Shown here in pieces: positions 1 to 7,598 of a stretch of DNA of 43,290 nt. Made by a program: the position numbers and the translations under genes. A model generated the notes under the pieces. That model saw nothing but the letters and a program-made list of their open reading frames with translations, did no database searches and was not told where the DNA came from. The stretch lies in contig NZ_ASRV01000026.1 in NCBI RefSeq assembly GCF_000401215.1, positions 1 through 43,290 on the forward strand, in the 5' to 3' direction. Each line of letters begins with the position of its first letter. The stretch's first letter is position 1. Origin of the DNA: Clostridium sartagoforme AAU1 (GTDB lineage: Bacteria > Bacillota > Clostridia > Clostridiales > Clostridiaceae).

Positions 1-42
1 ATTTTTCTTCCTAATGAAATCTTCCTTAGATAAATTAATCAT
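1..42 (-). CDS. 5' end of a tryptophan-related gene, probably trpE (partial, runs off the window)
   Basis: Only the first 14 codons are inside the window (MINLSKEDFIRKKN). The ATG at 40-42 follows a GGGGGTGA ribosome binding site at a normal distance. The short pattern KEDF near the N-terminus agrees with how anthranilate synthase component I (TrpE) often begins in clostridia, but 14 residues cannot prove it. The stronger argument is the leader directly upstream, a T-box whose specifier reads UGG (tryptophan). Alternatives are another tryptophan biosynthesis gene, a tryptophan transporter or trpS. The gene would be induced when uncharged tRNA-Trp accumulates. Confidence 0.5.
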   Translation of the reverse strand, partial: MINLSKEDFIRKKN

Positions 43-97
43 AAAATCACCCCCTATTTTACTGAATAAGTAAGAATACAAATATGAAAGAATATAT

Positions 98-134
98 AAA
101 AAAGCCACTTTGCCCCCAAATGGGACAAAGTGAC
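98..134 (-). terminator. Second T-box terminator (proximal to the gene)
   Basis: On the minus strand a 13-bp stem (GTCACTTTGTCCC with GGGGCAAAGTGGC, one or two G-U pairs) and a short loop are followed by six T. It overlaps the 3' side of the second T-box, so it is the competing structure of the second antiterminator. It is more GC-rich than the first terminator. Confidence 0.87.
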
Positions 135-169
135 TTGTGCCACCCATTTTTACTGTACAAAAATAGAAT

Positions 170-203
170 AAAAAAAATACCTCATCCAAAATAGGACGAA
201 ATA
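170..203 (-). terminator. First T-box terminator (proximal to Stem I)
   Basis: On the minus strand a 10-bp stem (TATTTCGTCC pairing with GGATGAGGTA, including G-U pairs) closes a 6-base loop and is followed by eight T. The competing antiterminator forms from ATGGG with CCTAT and ACGAAAT with ATTTCGT around the 7-base T-box bulge, so the two folds are mutually exclusive. Confidence 0.85.
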
Positions 204-443
204 TTATTATTTCGTTATGCCACCCATGTACATAAATTTTCAGGTACAGATTAAATTAATATCGATACCCTGTTATTTTAACGGCTAACTCCCCGTGCAT
301 CTCTACTATAGTTTCGAAATGCCACCTCAAAGACCCATTCAATAATAGCTACAGTATTTGGCTCGCACCACCCCAAACTCGCTAGATCTAAATTCTATTA
401 TTTACTCCTTCTTCTCACTGGTTTTACTTATAATATATTAGAT

Positions 444-472
444 ATTATATGAAACTCTAGAAAAAATTTCAA
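444..472 (-). promoter_or_regulatory. Sigma-A promoter of the tryptophan T-box leader
   Basis: On the minus strand: TTGAAA (467-472), a 17-base spacer, and TATAAT (444-449). Transcription would start near 437, just before Stem I of the T-box. Confidence 0.85.
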
Positions 473-490
473 TATATTTTAAAAATTTTT

Positions 491-534
491 TTAATTAAAA
501 GAAGAAGGTCTTAAGACCTTCTTCTTTTAATTAA
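491..534 (-). terminator. Perfect 20-bp hairpin, terminator after the DUF1540 gene
   Basis: A perfect inverted repeat with 20-base arms and a TTAA centre; the outer part of the arms supplies T-rich flanks on both strands. It ends the minus-strand transcript of 571-729 and insulates the T-box promoter at 444-472. It should work in both directions. Confidence 0.8.
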
Positions 535-570
535 TTATACATATTCTTTTAAATTAATAATAAATTATTA

Positions 571-729
571 TTATTTTAATTCAAAAGAATTACAATCTGT
601 ACATTGTGCCTCTGTTGGATTTTTTTCATGAGTTCCAACTTCAATTGATGATAGTGTACAATATCTTTCATGTGTATTATTATACTTACATTCTTCAACT
701 GTACATTTTATACTTGGATTTTTATTCAT
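571..729 (-). CDS. DUF1540 domain mini-protein (52 aa)
   Basis: A 52-residue protein translated from the ATG at 727-729 behind AAGGTGGTGA. It has the cysteine pattern of the DUF1540 family: C9-x4-C14-x9-C24 and C43-x2-C46, with the family-like phrase CTVEECKYN near the start and AQCTDC near the end. The four or five cysteines suggest a small metal-binding knuckle; the function of the family is not established. It stands alone between azoR and the T-box, with its own strong terminator at 491-534. The start is secure because no other in-frame ATG lies upstream with a ribosome binding site. It is too short to be called by default gene-length cutoffs. Confidence 0.85.
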   Translation of the reverse strand: MNKNPSIKCTVEECKYNNTHERYCTLSSIEVGTHEKNPTEAQCTDCNSFELK

Positions 730-857
730 TATAATCACCACCTTACGAACTTATTATTTACTTTTAAATAGATACTATTCATAGAAAATAATAGATTTAA
801 AGTGATGATATTCAATTATTCTTTCTAATCCTTTATTTCACATTAAATTTATGAAAT

Positions 858-1463
858 TTAGAATTCCTTTGCAATTTCCTTTGCTTCTTCAATTGCTTTA
901 TTAACAATTGCTTCTACATCCATTCCTTGTACATCAAGATTTTCTGCTGCAACACTCTTAATATCCTTTACTCCAAAGAAGCCTAATATTGTTCTTAAGT
1001 ATCTTTCTCCCATTTCAAATTGTGAAGTTACTGGGTTTGTATAATCTCCACCTCTTCCTGAAACTATAATAGCTTTAGTAGCCTTACATATTCCAACTGG
1101 GCCATTTGCAGTATATTTAAAAGTTATTCCAGTTACACTTGTATAATCAAAATAAGCTTTTACTATTGCTGGAACACCTAAATTCCACATTGGTGCTGCA
1201 ATAACAATTTTATCAGCTTCTGCCATTTGATAAGCATATTTTAATATTGGGTGATTTTTACTTTCTTCAGTTTTTTCACCAAATACTGATTGTAAATCAT
1301 CTAGTCTTAAAAAATCTATTTTTTCATTATATAAATCTAAAACTGTAATTTCATCATTTGGATTATTCTTTTTATATTCTTCAATAAAACTATCTGATAC
1401 TCTAAATGTTCTTGATTGTCCCTCTGGTTTAATATTTGCTTTTACATATAGTACTTTACTCAT
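858..1463 (-). CDS. azoR: FMN-dependent NADH-azoreductase / quinone oxidoreductase
   Basis: A 201-residue flavodoxin-fold oxidoreductase, the usual AzoR length. It uses FMN and NADH for two-electron reduction of quinones and, in test systems, azo dyes; it is cytoplasmic and probably protects against quinone and thiol stress. Seen in the sequence: the N-terminal strand with the phosphate-binding QSRTFRVSDSF loop (about 16-26), the FMN-binding segment APMWNLGVPAIVKAYFDY (about 90-107) and SGRGGDY (about 135-141). The start follows AGGAGGAAGAC directly. The gene appears to be a single unit with its own promoter (1530-1558). Azo-dye activity is a family property, not a claim about the natural substrate. 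Confidence 0.9.
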   Translation of the reverse strand: MSKVLYVKANIKPEGQSRTFRVSDSFIEEYKKNNPNDEITVLDLYNEKIDFLRLDDLQSVFGEKTEESKNHPILKYAYQMAEADKIVIAAPMWNLGVPAIVKAYFDYTSVTGITFKYTANGPVGICKATKAIIVSGRGGDYTNPVTSQFEMGERYLRTILGFFGVKDIKSVAAENLDVQGMDVEAIVNKAIEEAKEIAKEF

Positions 1464-1529
1464 GTCTTCCTCCTAATTTCAATTAACGCATATAATCTGC
1501 ATTTAATTTTGTATAATTTTATAATATAA

Positions 1530-1558
1530 ATATTAAAGTATTTTAGAATATTTTTCAA
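1530..1558 (-). promoter_or_regulatory. Candidate promoter of azoR
   Basis: On the minus strand TTGAAA (1553-1558), 17-base spacer, TAATAT (1530-1535), about 65 bases before the azoR start. In such AT-rich DNA chance matches occur, so this is a moderate call. Confidence 0.5.
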
Positions 1559-1672
1559 GAAATAATTATCAATTAATAATAATTATTTCTTTTGTCTTTT
1601 ATTTAATACTTAACAAATATATTATTTCCCTTCTATATGCAAAATATTATAATAATTCACTAGTTTTAAAAG

Positions 1673-1739
1673 GGAACAAGTGTCAGGTAACATGTAGCAA
1701 GGAACAGGTGTCAGGTAACAGGGAACAAGTAGCAGGTAG
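1673..1739. repeat. Three tandem copies of a GGAACARGTGTCAGGTAACA-like word
   Basis: Units at 1673-1692 and 1701-1720 differ at one position; a shorter third unit lies at 1722-1739. The stretch is markedly richer in G on the plus strand than its surroundings. It begins 33 bases past the stop codon of sdaAA. The same vocabulary recurs at 39100-39175 and 40440-40460. Otherwise the 1464-1772 interval holds only the azoR promoter. Confidence 0.75.
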
Positions 1740-1772
1740 TGTATAATTTAATTTTGATAAGCAAAATATATC

Positions 1773-2660
1773 CTATTCTCCATAAACCTTTTTCTTCAAC
1801 GCCAGTCCTGCCTTAGTTACTGCAACTCCACCAAGAGCTGTTTCTCTTAATTCAGCTGGTAAGCTTCTTCCTACCTTATACATTGCTGATACAGTGTCAT
1901 CAAAAGGTATTTTTGATTCTACCCCTGCCATAACCAAGTCAACTGTACATAAGGCACTTATAGCTCCTGAAGCATTTCTTTTAGCACATGGAATTTCAAC
2001 TAATCCTGCAACTGGATCACAAACTAATCCTAGTATATTTTTAAAAACTATAGCTCCTGCATCTAATGACATTTTAGGTGTTCCACCCATCATTTCTACA
2101 ACAGCTGCTGCTGCCATTGCTGAGGCTGATCCACACTCTGCTTGGCATCCACCTTCTGCTCCTGCAAATGTAGCGTTTCTTCCTATAATCATTCCAACAG
2201 CTGCTGCTGCAAATAATGCTTTCATTAGTTCTTCATCATTTTTATTAAGTTTTTCTCCTGCTGTCAATATTACTGCAGGCAAAATTCCACATGATCCTGC
2301 TGTAGGGCAAGCAACTATTTTTCCCATAGATGCATTAACTTCTGAGGATGAAAGTGCCATGGACATTGCTAAAACCATAGTGTCTCCTGTTAAGGAATTT
2401 CCTGATTTTAAGTATTGCTGCATTTTATATGCATCTCCACCTATTAAACCACTAACTGAAAATATTTCTTTTTTTCTTGCTTCTGATGCTGCATCTTTCA
2501 TTACATCTAATGTTTTTTTCATTTTCAAAAATACTTCTTCTCTTGATAAATCATTATCTTCCATTTCTCTTATTATTGCATACTCACTTAATGAAATTGA
2601 CTGCTCTTCACATATATGTATAAGTTCTTCTCCTGATTTTGCTATGTCCAAACTACTCAC
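1773..2660 (-). CDS. sdaAA: L-serine ammonia-lyase, iron-sulfur type, alpha subunit
   Basis: The 295-residue catalytic subunit of the [4Fe-4S] L-serine dehydratase, which deaminates serine to pyruvate and ammonia in the cytoplasm. It is a main entry point for serine fermentation in anaerobes. Conserved cysteine segments expected to hold the cluster are visible: CPTAGSCGILPAV (about 118-130), GGCQAECGSA (about 170-179) and CDPVAGLVEIPC (about 214-225). Length matches the two-subunit clostridial/Bacillus type. The start is GTG at 2658-2660, 3 bases after GGAGGAAG; a TTG four codons later is a possible alternative. The first codons overlap the end of sdaAB by 8 bases, so the two subunits are translationally coupled. 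The oxygen-sensitive cluster fits an anaerobe. Confidence 0.93.
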   Translation of the reverse strand: MSSLDIAKSGEELIHICEEQSISLSEYAIIREMEDNDLSREEVFLKMKKTLDVMKDAASEARKKEIFSVSGLIGGDAYKMQQYLKSGNSLTGDTMVLAMSMALSSSEVNASMGKIVACPTAGSCGILPAVILTAGEKLNKNDEELMKALFAAAAVGMIIGRNATFAGAEGGCQAECGSASAMAAAAVVEMMGGTPKMSLDAGAIVFKNILGLVCDPVAGLVEIPCAKRNASGAISALCTVDLVMAGVESKIPFDDTVSAMYKVGRSLPAELRETALGGVAVTKAGLALKKKVYGE

Positions 2661-3333
2661 CTTCCTCCACTTTATTTATAAGTATTACTTGTTCTATTCC
2701 TTCAACAGATTTAATTTCTTCAATTAAATCCTTTGAAATTTTACTATCTACTTCAAAGGTCATAGTAGCATTTTTTCCTTTTTGACTTCTTCCTAAATTT
2801 AAAAAGGCTATATTAACTTTATGACTATATAAAATATTAGTTACTTTTGCTACAGTTCCAGGTATATCTTTATGTGAAGTTATTATAGTAGCATATGCTC
2901 CAGTAAATTTAACTTTATTTCCATTTATTTCGACTATCTCGATATTTCCTCCACCTACTGAACTTCCTATAACATCGCAACTTTTTCCATTTTGACACTT
3001 CATCAAAAATCTAACAGTATTAGGATGATAATCACCTAAATCTTCATCCCTAAATGTTATTTTTATTCCCTTTTCTTTTGCAATTTCAAGAGAATCCCTA
3101 AGCCTTTTATCTGATGGATCCATTTCCATTATTCCTGCAACTAATGCTCTATCTGTACCATGGCCTTTATAGGTTTTGCCAAAAGATCCATGTAATAAAA
3201 AAGTAACTTCTACAATTTCATCCCCTGCAATTGCACGTGCAACTTTACCTAATCTTGCTGCCCCTGCTGTATGTGAAGAAGAGGGTCCTACCATTATAGG
3301 TCCCAATATATCAAAAACACCCATGCTACTCAT
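2653..3333 (-). CDS. sdaAB: L-serine ammonia-lyase, iron-sulfur type, beta subunit
   Basis: The 226-residue regulatory and substrate-binding subunit that pairs with SdaAA. The N-terminal motif GPSSSHTAGAARLG (about 17-30) is the serine-binding signature, and the C-terminal part (about 145-220) is an ACT domain (GTVAKVTNILYSHKVNI). A frame open from 3345 would add MEVT, but that first ATG lies inside the ribosome binding site; GGAGG is 5 bases before the ATG at 3331-3333, so I take the shorter form. It is the first gene of the sdaAB-sdaAA pair. The 3334-3635 spacer upstream has no convincing promoter that I can name. Confidence 0.93.
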   Translation of the reverse strand: MSSMGVFDILGPIMVGPSSSHTAGAARLGKVARAIAGDEIVEVTFLLHGSFGKTYKGHGTDRALVAGIMEMDPSDKRLRDSLEIAKEKGIKITFRDEDLGDYHPNTVRFLMKCQNGKSCDVIGSSVGGGNIEIVEINGNKVKFTGAYATIITSHKDIPGTVAKVTNILYSHKVNIAFLNLGRSQKGKNATMTFEVDSKISKDLIEEIKSVEGIEQVILINKVEEGE

Positions 3334-3591
3334 TGTTACCTCCATTTTCCAGTTGAAAGCTAATAATTAATGATCATATCAGCACCATCCACTGGCTTCA
3401 TCTTTTTTATTGTCAGAAATATTATATATATGTTTCAATTAATAATCTACATATTTAAGACAATATAATGCTAATAGTTAGTATATTTACTTCAGTTTGT
3501 ATTTCATAATTTACAGTCTTATCTAGTTGATAATTAATAACTATTCACTGTGCCTTGTAATCTGTTCACGGTGAACTAATTAAAACTATTG

Positions 3592-3637
3592 TTTATAAAA
3601 TACGCTTCCTCCAATGAATTCACGTAAGATACGGTTT
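3592..3637 (-). repeat. Detached copy of the 3' tail of the nucleoside kinase gene
   Basis: These 46 bases match 4393-4438, the last codons of the kinase gene, with four mismatches, in the same orientation. Translated in the corresponding frame this copy still reads ILREFIGGSVFYK. It begins exactly where the stop codon of the small membrane-protein gene lies. The adjoining 3530-3590 also resembles the spacer after the kinase gene (4345-4390), with AATTAATAACT-TCACTGT-CTTGT words in the same order. Confidence 0.8.
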
Positions 3638-4271
3638 AATTGAAAAGCTTAACTAAACTTACGCTATATATTTTTATTAAATATGGACTTTCTTTAAAAT
3701 AAATATCGTATTTTTTCTTATTCTTTATAAATTGAATATCTGTTACATAAGTACTTTGTTTTCTTACTTTAATTTCATCTATTTCACGTTTTTTATACTT
3801 TACTATATTATTTTTTCTTATAACTTCAAGTTCATTTGTATCAATATTATAAATGATATTATTCCTATTAGAAATTCTATAAAAATAAGCTATTATAAAT
3901 AAAATAAAAACCATAACTAGTAACATTATTTCTAATCTAAGTTTCATGATGTTTATTATTGTGTACGGTATCCACCAGATAAAAAATGATAAGCCTTGAT
4001 TTGTAATTTTACTATAATTAAATAATATGCTTTCCTTATTTAATTCTTTTCTTAACTCATCAAGTTTACTTCTTTCACTCCATAAAATCGAATTTATACT
4101 AATAGAGTAAACTCTACCACTATAAGTTAGTATCCCTAAAACACTTTCATCATAAAATATACTTCTAATATCACTCTTTTTTATAATATACTTCTTAAAT
4201 AACTTTTTATAAATAACATTGCTATCATTTACCTCTAAAATTATTTTCCCATAATCACTTTTTAATACCAT
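3636..4271 (-). CDS. Small membrane protein, PH-like fold possible, unknown function
   Basis: I do not recognise a named family. The 211-residue protein starts at ATG 4269-4271, 5 bases after GGGGG; an upstream in-frame TTG overlaps that ribosome binding site. Residues 1-85 and 125-211 are beta-rich and charged, in the style of bacterial PH-like domains, and flank two hydrophobic helices around 90-130 (LSFFIWWIPYTIINIM and IMLLVMVFILFIIAYFY). So a membrane hairpin with cytoplasmic domains is likely. The stop codon lies at the edge of a duplicated kinase tail, and the gene is bracketed by two copies of that tail. This suggests it was inserted or moved here by recombination and may be cut short at its C-terminus. 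Confidence 0.6.
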   Translation of the reverse strand: MVLKSDYGKIILEVNDSNVIYKKLFKKYIIKKSDIRSIFYDESVLGILTYSGRVYSISINSILWSERSKLDELRKELNKESILFNYSKITNQGLSFFIWWIPYTIINIMKLRLEIMLLVMVFILFIIAYFYRISNRNNIIYNIDTNELEVIRKNNIVKYKKREIDEIKVRKQSTYVTDIQFIKNKKKYDIYFKESPYLIKIYSVSLVKLFN

Positions 4272-4288
4272 AAAAACCCCCAAGTTTA

Positions 4289-4375
4289 TTTCAGTTCACA
4301 GTTTACAGTTCACAATTCACAGTTTTCTCTAATTGTTAATTAATAACTGTGCACTGTATCTTGTGAACTGTGACC
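4289..4375. repeat. Intergenic GTGAACTGTGAATTG-type repeat after the kinase gene
   Basis: Words such as CAGTTCACAGTTTACAG and CAATTCACAGTT on one side face AACTGTGCACTG and TTGTGAACTGTG on the other, so the RNA could fold back on itself. It lies 12 bases past the kinase stop codon. The same vocabulary is found at 3541-3576, 11250-11321, 14766-14796 and 39046-39075. Confidence 0.65.
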
Positions 4376-4386
4376 TAATCTAAATA

Positions 4387-6042
4387 TTAGTATTTATAAA
4401 ACACGCTTCCTCCAATGAATTCTCGTAGGATACTGTTTGTTGGAACACAGTCTTTATCTATTTCTTTAAAGAATCCTAAGAAAGATTTTAATCTGCTTGC
4501 TTCTAAATACACTGAACTATCTTCACTAATTTTGTCTAACTCTTCTAAGGCATATTTCTTTAATACGCATAATTCATAAACTAAGGTAGAATTGAACATT
4601 ACATCTGCTTCTTCTTGAAAAACGAAAATATTTTTTTCCTCACCTCTTCTAATAGATGGCCACATCTTTAATGTATCTTCTCCGCCATATCCCCTTGATA
4701 AGTAATCTCTAACTATTCTTCTTACTCTTCTTATATCGGTAGTTGCAATTCTATTATGATTATCAAGATTTAATTGTGTTAATGCTGATATATATATTTT
4801 AAATTTCTGCTTATCTGAAATAGCTGATGTTAAAATAGGATTTAATCCATGAATTCCTTCTATTAAAAGAACTCCATTACTTGGAAGAATAAGTTTATGA
4901 CCTATCCATTCTCTTTCCCCTTTTCTAAAATTATAACTTGGAATTTCTACTTCTTCGCCCTTTAACAAACTGCATAAATGTTTATTAAATAAATCTAAAT
5001 CTAATGAATATACACTTTCAAAATCATATTCTCCATTTTCATCTTTTGGAGTATGATCTCTATCTACAAAGTAATCATCTAAAGATATAGGGATTGGTAC
5101 GTGTCCATTTACTCTAAGCTGTATTGATAATCTATTAGCAAAACTTGTTTTGCCGGAAGAACTTGGTCCTGCTATTAATACAACTTTTGTTTCTTTTCTT
5201 TCATTTATCATATCTGCTATTTGAGCAATTTTCTTTTCATGAAGAGCTTCTGAAACCATAACCAAATCTCTAAATTCTTTATTTTCTACTTTATCATTTA
5301 ATGAACCAACTTCTCCAACATCTAAAATATTAAGCCATCTTTCTGTTTCTATAAATATTTGAGATAACTTTCTATTTTCTTTAAAATCTGCTACAACATT
5401 TAAATCACTTTTTTTAGGATATCTTAGCACAAATCCTGGTTCATAATACATTAAATCAAAAGCTTTTATAATTCCTGTTGAATATGCCATTTGCCCATAA
5501 AAATAATCATATCTTCCATCTAATTCATATAACTTAACATTTTCAAAATTCACATGATTTAACAATGAAACCTTATCTTCCATGCCATATCCTGTAAATA
5601 TTTCAATGGCTTTTTCTCTTTTAACTTTTATCCTTTTTATTGGAATATCTTCATCTATAAGCTCCTTCATGCGAACCTTTATCTTATCTATATCTTCCTT
5701 ATTCAATACTTCTTCCTTATGAAGTTCACCAAACACACCCTCTCCAATGCTATGCTCAATTGTTATAATTGAATCATCATAAAGATCTAATGTAGCTTTT
5801 ATAAAAATGAATTGTAGAGTTCTAGTGTAAATTTTATATCCTATTGGGCTATCAAATTCTATTAATTCTATTTTTCCATCTCTATATATTTCGCGAAATA
5901 ATTCATAATAATCTTTATCTAATCTGCATAATGCTATTTTAGTTGAATCAATATTTAAAAAGTTTTCTATAAATTCCTTATAAGTAGTTCCTTTGTTAAC
6001 CAAATGTTCTTTGTTTTTATAAATTATTTTAAAAGTATTCAT
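4387..6042 (-). CDS. Nucleoside kinase, uridine kinase family with ThrRS-like N-terminal domains
   Basis: A 551-residue fusion typical of clostridia. Residues 1-65 look like a TGS domain and about 70-210 like the second additional domain of threonyl-tRNA synthetase, followed by a uridine kinase/phosphoribulokinase P-loop domain. The Walker A motif is GPSSSGKTS (292-300); the phosphate-acceptor side shows DDYFVDRDHTP and the lid LSRGYGGEDTLKMW. It probably phosphorylates a nucleoside such as uridine in the cytoplasm; the exact substrate of this fused form is not settled. The start follows AAGGAGGACGAGG. The last codons (ILREFIGGSVFYKY) are duplicated beyond the next gene at 3592-3637. It is transcribed away from the DUF421 gene. 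Confidence 0.85.
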   Translation of the reverse strand: MNTFKIIYKNKEHLVNKGTTYKEFIENFLNIDSTKIALCRLDKDYYELFREIYRDGKIELIEFDSPIGYKIYTRTLQFIFIKATLDLYDDSIITIEHSIGEGVFGELHKEEVLNKEDIDKIKVRMKELIDEDIPIKRIKVKREKAIEIFTGYGMEDKVSLLNHVNFENVKLYELDGRYDYFYGQMAYSTGIIKAFDLMYYEPGFVLRYPKKSDLNVVADFKENRKLSQIFIETERWLNILDVGEVGSLNDKVENKEFRDLVMVSEALHEKKIAQIADMINERKETKVVLIAGPSSSGKTSFANRLSIQLRVNGHVPIPISLDDYFVDRDHTPKDENGEYDFESVYSLDLDLFNKHLCSLLKGEEVEIPSYNFRKGEREWIGHKLILPSNGVLLIEGIHGLNPILTSAISDKQKFKIYISALTQLNLDNHNRIATTDIRRVRRIVRDYLSRGYGGEDTLKMWPSIRRGEEKNIFVFQEEADVMFNSTLVYELCVLKKYALEELDKISEDSSVYLEASRLKSFLGFFKEIDKDCVPTNSILREFIGGSVFYKY

Positions 6043-6212
6043 TCCTCGTCCTCCTTGAAATAAACTTTGTCAATATTTTCTAAACATCTTTATTTAATAT
6101 TATATACTGTATATGAAAAAATCTATAAAATTTCCTACTATATTAATCTTTATTAATATAAGAATAAACTTGTTAATTTATACGAATACTATGTTTTATG
6201 AGGTGATTTTAC

Positions 6213-6908
6213 ATGTTTATTGTACTAATAAGAACCATTTTTCTTTATGCCTTAGTAATACTTGTGATTAGATTAATGGGAAAGAGACAAATAGGTGAAT
6301 TACAACCTTATGAATTTGTAATTACTATAATGATTTCAGACTTAGCTGCTTTACCTATGCAAGATACAAGATTACCTTTAATATTAGGAATTATACCTAT
6401 TATTACTTTACTATTTATAAAAACAGTGTTATCTATAATTCAATTAAAAAGCCAAAAAGCTAGAAAAATTTTAGAAGGTGAACCTTGTATATTAATTACT
6501 AGAGGTAAAATAAATTTTGAAACATTAAGAAAACAACAAATTAATTTAGATGAACTCATGGAAGAAATAAGACTTGCTGGATATTTTGATTTAAGTGAAA
6601 TAGAATTTGGAATATTAGAAAACAATGGTCAAATGTCATTTTTAACTTCTGATAAATCTAGAAAAGATTCTTCTAATAATAATTCTAATAATAAAACTAA
6701 AGAAGTTAAACCTCAATTACCAGTCATCTACATACTAGATGGTAAAATAAATAAAAATGCTTTAACATCTTGTGGTAAAACTGATGATTGGGTTAAAAGT
6801 GAATTAAAAAAACATAATATAAATTCAATTAAAAATGTTTTAATTGCAATGACAGATACAAATGGTAAATTTGTTTGCCAATTACATAATAATAAGGGGG
6901 TAAAATAA
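6213..6908 (+). CDS. DUF421 membrane protein (YetF type)
   Basis: A 231-residue inner-membrane protein. Three hydrophobic segments (about 3-20, 33-52 and 55-75) are followed by a soluble C-terminal YetF-like part. The family phrases LVIRLMGKRQIGELQPYEFVI and LEGEPCILITRGKI (about 87-100) are evident. A low-complexity Asn/Ser/Lys linker (about 150-165) separates the two soluble halves. The molecular role is unknown; in Bacilli relatives are often linked to spores or envelope stress. The stop codon overlaps the start of the next gene (TAATG), and the same DUF421-DUF4363 pair is common in clostridia. The ATG is preceded by GAGGTGA. Confidence 0.85.
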   Translation: MFIVLIRTIFLYALVILVIRLMGKRQIGELQPYEFVITIMISDLAALPMQDTRLPLILGIIPIITLLFIKTVLSIIQLKSQKARKILEGEPCILITRGKINFETLRKQQINLDELMEEIRLAGYFDLSEIEFGILENNGQMSFLTSDKSRKDSSNNNSNNKTKEVKPQLPVIYILDGKINKNALTSCGKTDDWVKSELKKHNINSIKNVLIAMTDTNGKFVCQLHNNKGVK

Positions 6909-7288
6909 TGAAAAATAGTGTTATTTCTGTACTCCTTTTTATAGTATTAGTTTTTTCATTACTATTTCTTAACAATAAATTTGTGTCTCTTTGCGATGAT
7001 ATAATTATTAAATGTGAAGAAATTGAAGTTTTACTAGATGATAAAAATGAATTATTAGCATATGAAACTTCAGTTGAGTTGTTAGAATTTATAAAAGAAA
7101 GAGCTTCAATTCCTGCTATATACTTAAATCATGCAGATTATGATTTTCTTATGAATGAATCTTTAAAACTCTCTCTTTATATAAAGGGAGAGGATAAAGC
7201 TGAATCCTTAGCAACTCTCCATGTACTAAGATATACTGCTGAACATCTAAAAAACTTACAAAAACCTGATATTAAAAACTTACTTTAA
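6908..7288 (+). CDS. DUF4363 family protein
   Basis: A 126-residue protein with one N-terminal membrane segment (about 5-25, VISVLLFIVLVFSLLFL) and an otherwise helical, acidic extracytoplasmic part. Its start overlaps the DUF421 stop by one base, so the two products are made together and may form a complex. The gene is followed by a clear terminator at 7334-7372. Function unknown. Confidence 0.8.
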   Translation: MKNSVISVLLFIVLVFSLLFLNNKFVSLCDDIIIKCEEIEVLLDDKNELLAYETSVELLEFIKERASIPAIYLNHADYDFLMNESLKLSLYIKGEDKAESLATLHVLRYTAEHLKNLQKPDIKNLL

Positions 7289-7333
7289 GCCTCAATATAA
7301 TTTCACAAAACTTATTTAACATAATTTAATTAT

Positions 7334-7372
7334 ACTATAGCAAATCTAAGAATAAATTTGCTATAGTTTTTT
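7334..7372 (+). terminator. Terminator of the DUF421-DUF4363 operon
   Basis: A 12-bp perfect stem (ACTATAGCAAAT with ATTTGCTATAGT), 10-base loop, then six T. It separates the pair from the arginine operon. Confidence 0.88.
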
Positions 7373-7448
7373 GTTTATATTCACTATTCATTATAAAAAT
7401 TCATCATTTCATATAAAAACCTGTATTTTTAATTTTTATACATAAATA

Positions 7449-7506
7449 TTGAATAATTATAAAATTTCTTATTGCATAATTATACCTTAAGTCGTATAAT
7501 TATAAA
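7449..7506 (+). promoter_or_regulatory. arg operon promoter overlapped by three phased ATAATTAT motifs (candidate ArgR boxes)
   Basis: Promoter: TTGCAT (7472-7477), 17-base spacer, TATAAT (7495-7500). Three copies of the palindromic core ATAATTAT lie at 7453-7460, 7476-7483 and 7496-7503, spaced 23 and 20 bases, about two helical turns. The first reads TTGAATAATTAT, close to known ArgR/AhrC half-boxes (TGAATAAWWATTCA-like); the others overlap the -35 and -10. Arginine-dependent repression by ArgR is the natural reading, although argR itself is not in the window. The rest of 7373-7598 shows nothing else I can name. Confidence 0.65.
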
Positions 7507-7598
7507 CGTAGCTTTTATTGGATTATAAAGCAATTATTAAATATACTGATTTTATTTGGTAATAAAAAAGTTATAAATATATAAGGGGGCTTAATTAT

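Larger units (their letters stand above)
98..425 (-). ncRNA. T-box leader for tRNA-Trp with two tandem antiterminator/terminator modules
   Basis: Read on the minus strand. Stem I shows the AG-bulge/distal-loop sequence AGCGAG..GGGGTGGTGCGAGCC (about 361-388). A loop-E specifier bulge is formed by AGTA on one side and GAA on the other, closed by the helix AATAATAG/CTATTATT. The three bases after GAA are TGG (335-337), the tryptophan codon. Two T-box sequences follow: ATGGGTGGCATAACG (213-227) and ATGGGTGGCACAAG (134-147). Both have the bulge UGGC, which pairs with a tRNA ending GCCA, matching the G73 discriminator of tRNA-Trp. Each T-box is followed by its own terminator. Only one Stem I is present. 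Confidence 0.88.

Noticed and set aside
1673..1739. CRISPR array or minisatellite
   Set aside because: Units are few, unevenly spaced and diverged; no cas genes are nearby.
1894..2727. A long plus-strand open frame (277 codons) opposite sdaAA
   Set aside because: It is the mirror of a well-conserved gene, has no ribosome binding site and its protein is a Ser/Ile/Pro-rich shadow typical of antisense frames.
3592..4438. Insertion sequence around the small membrane-protein gene
   Set aside because: Direct repeats are present, but there is no transposase or terminal inverted repeat; recorded as a duplication instead.
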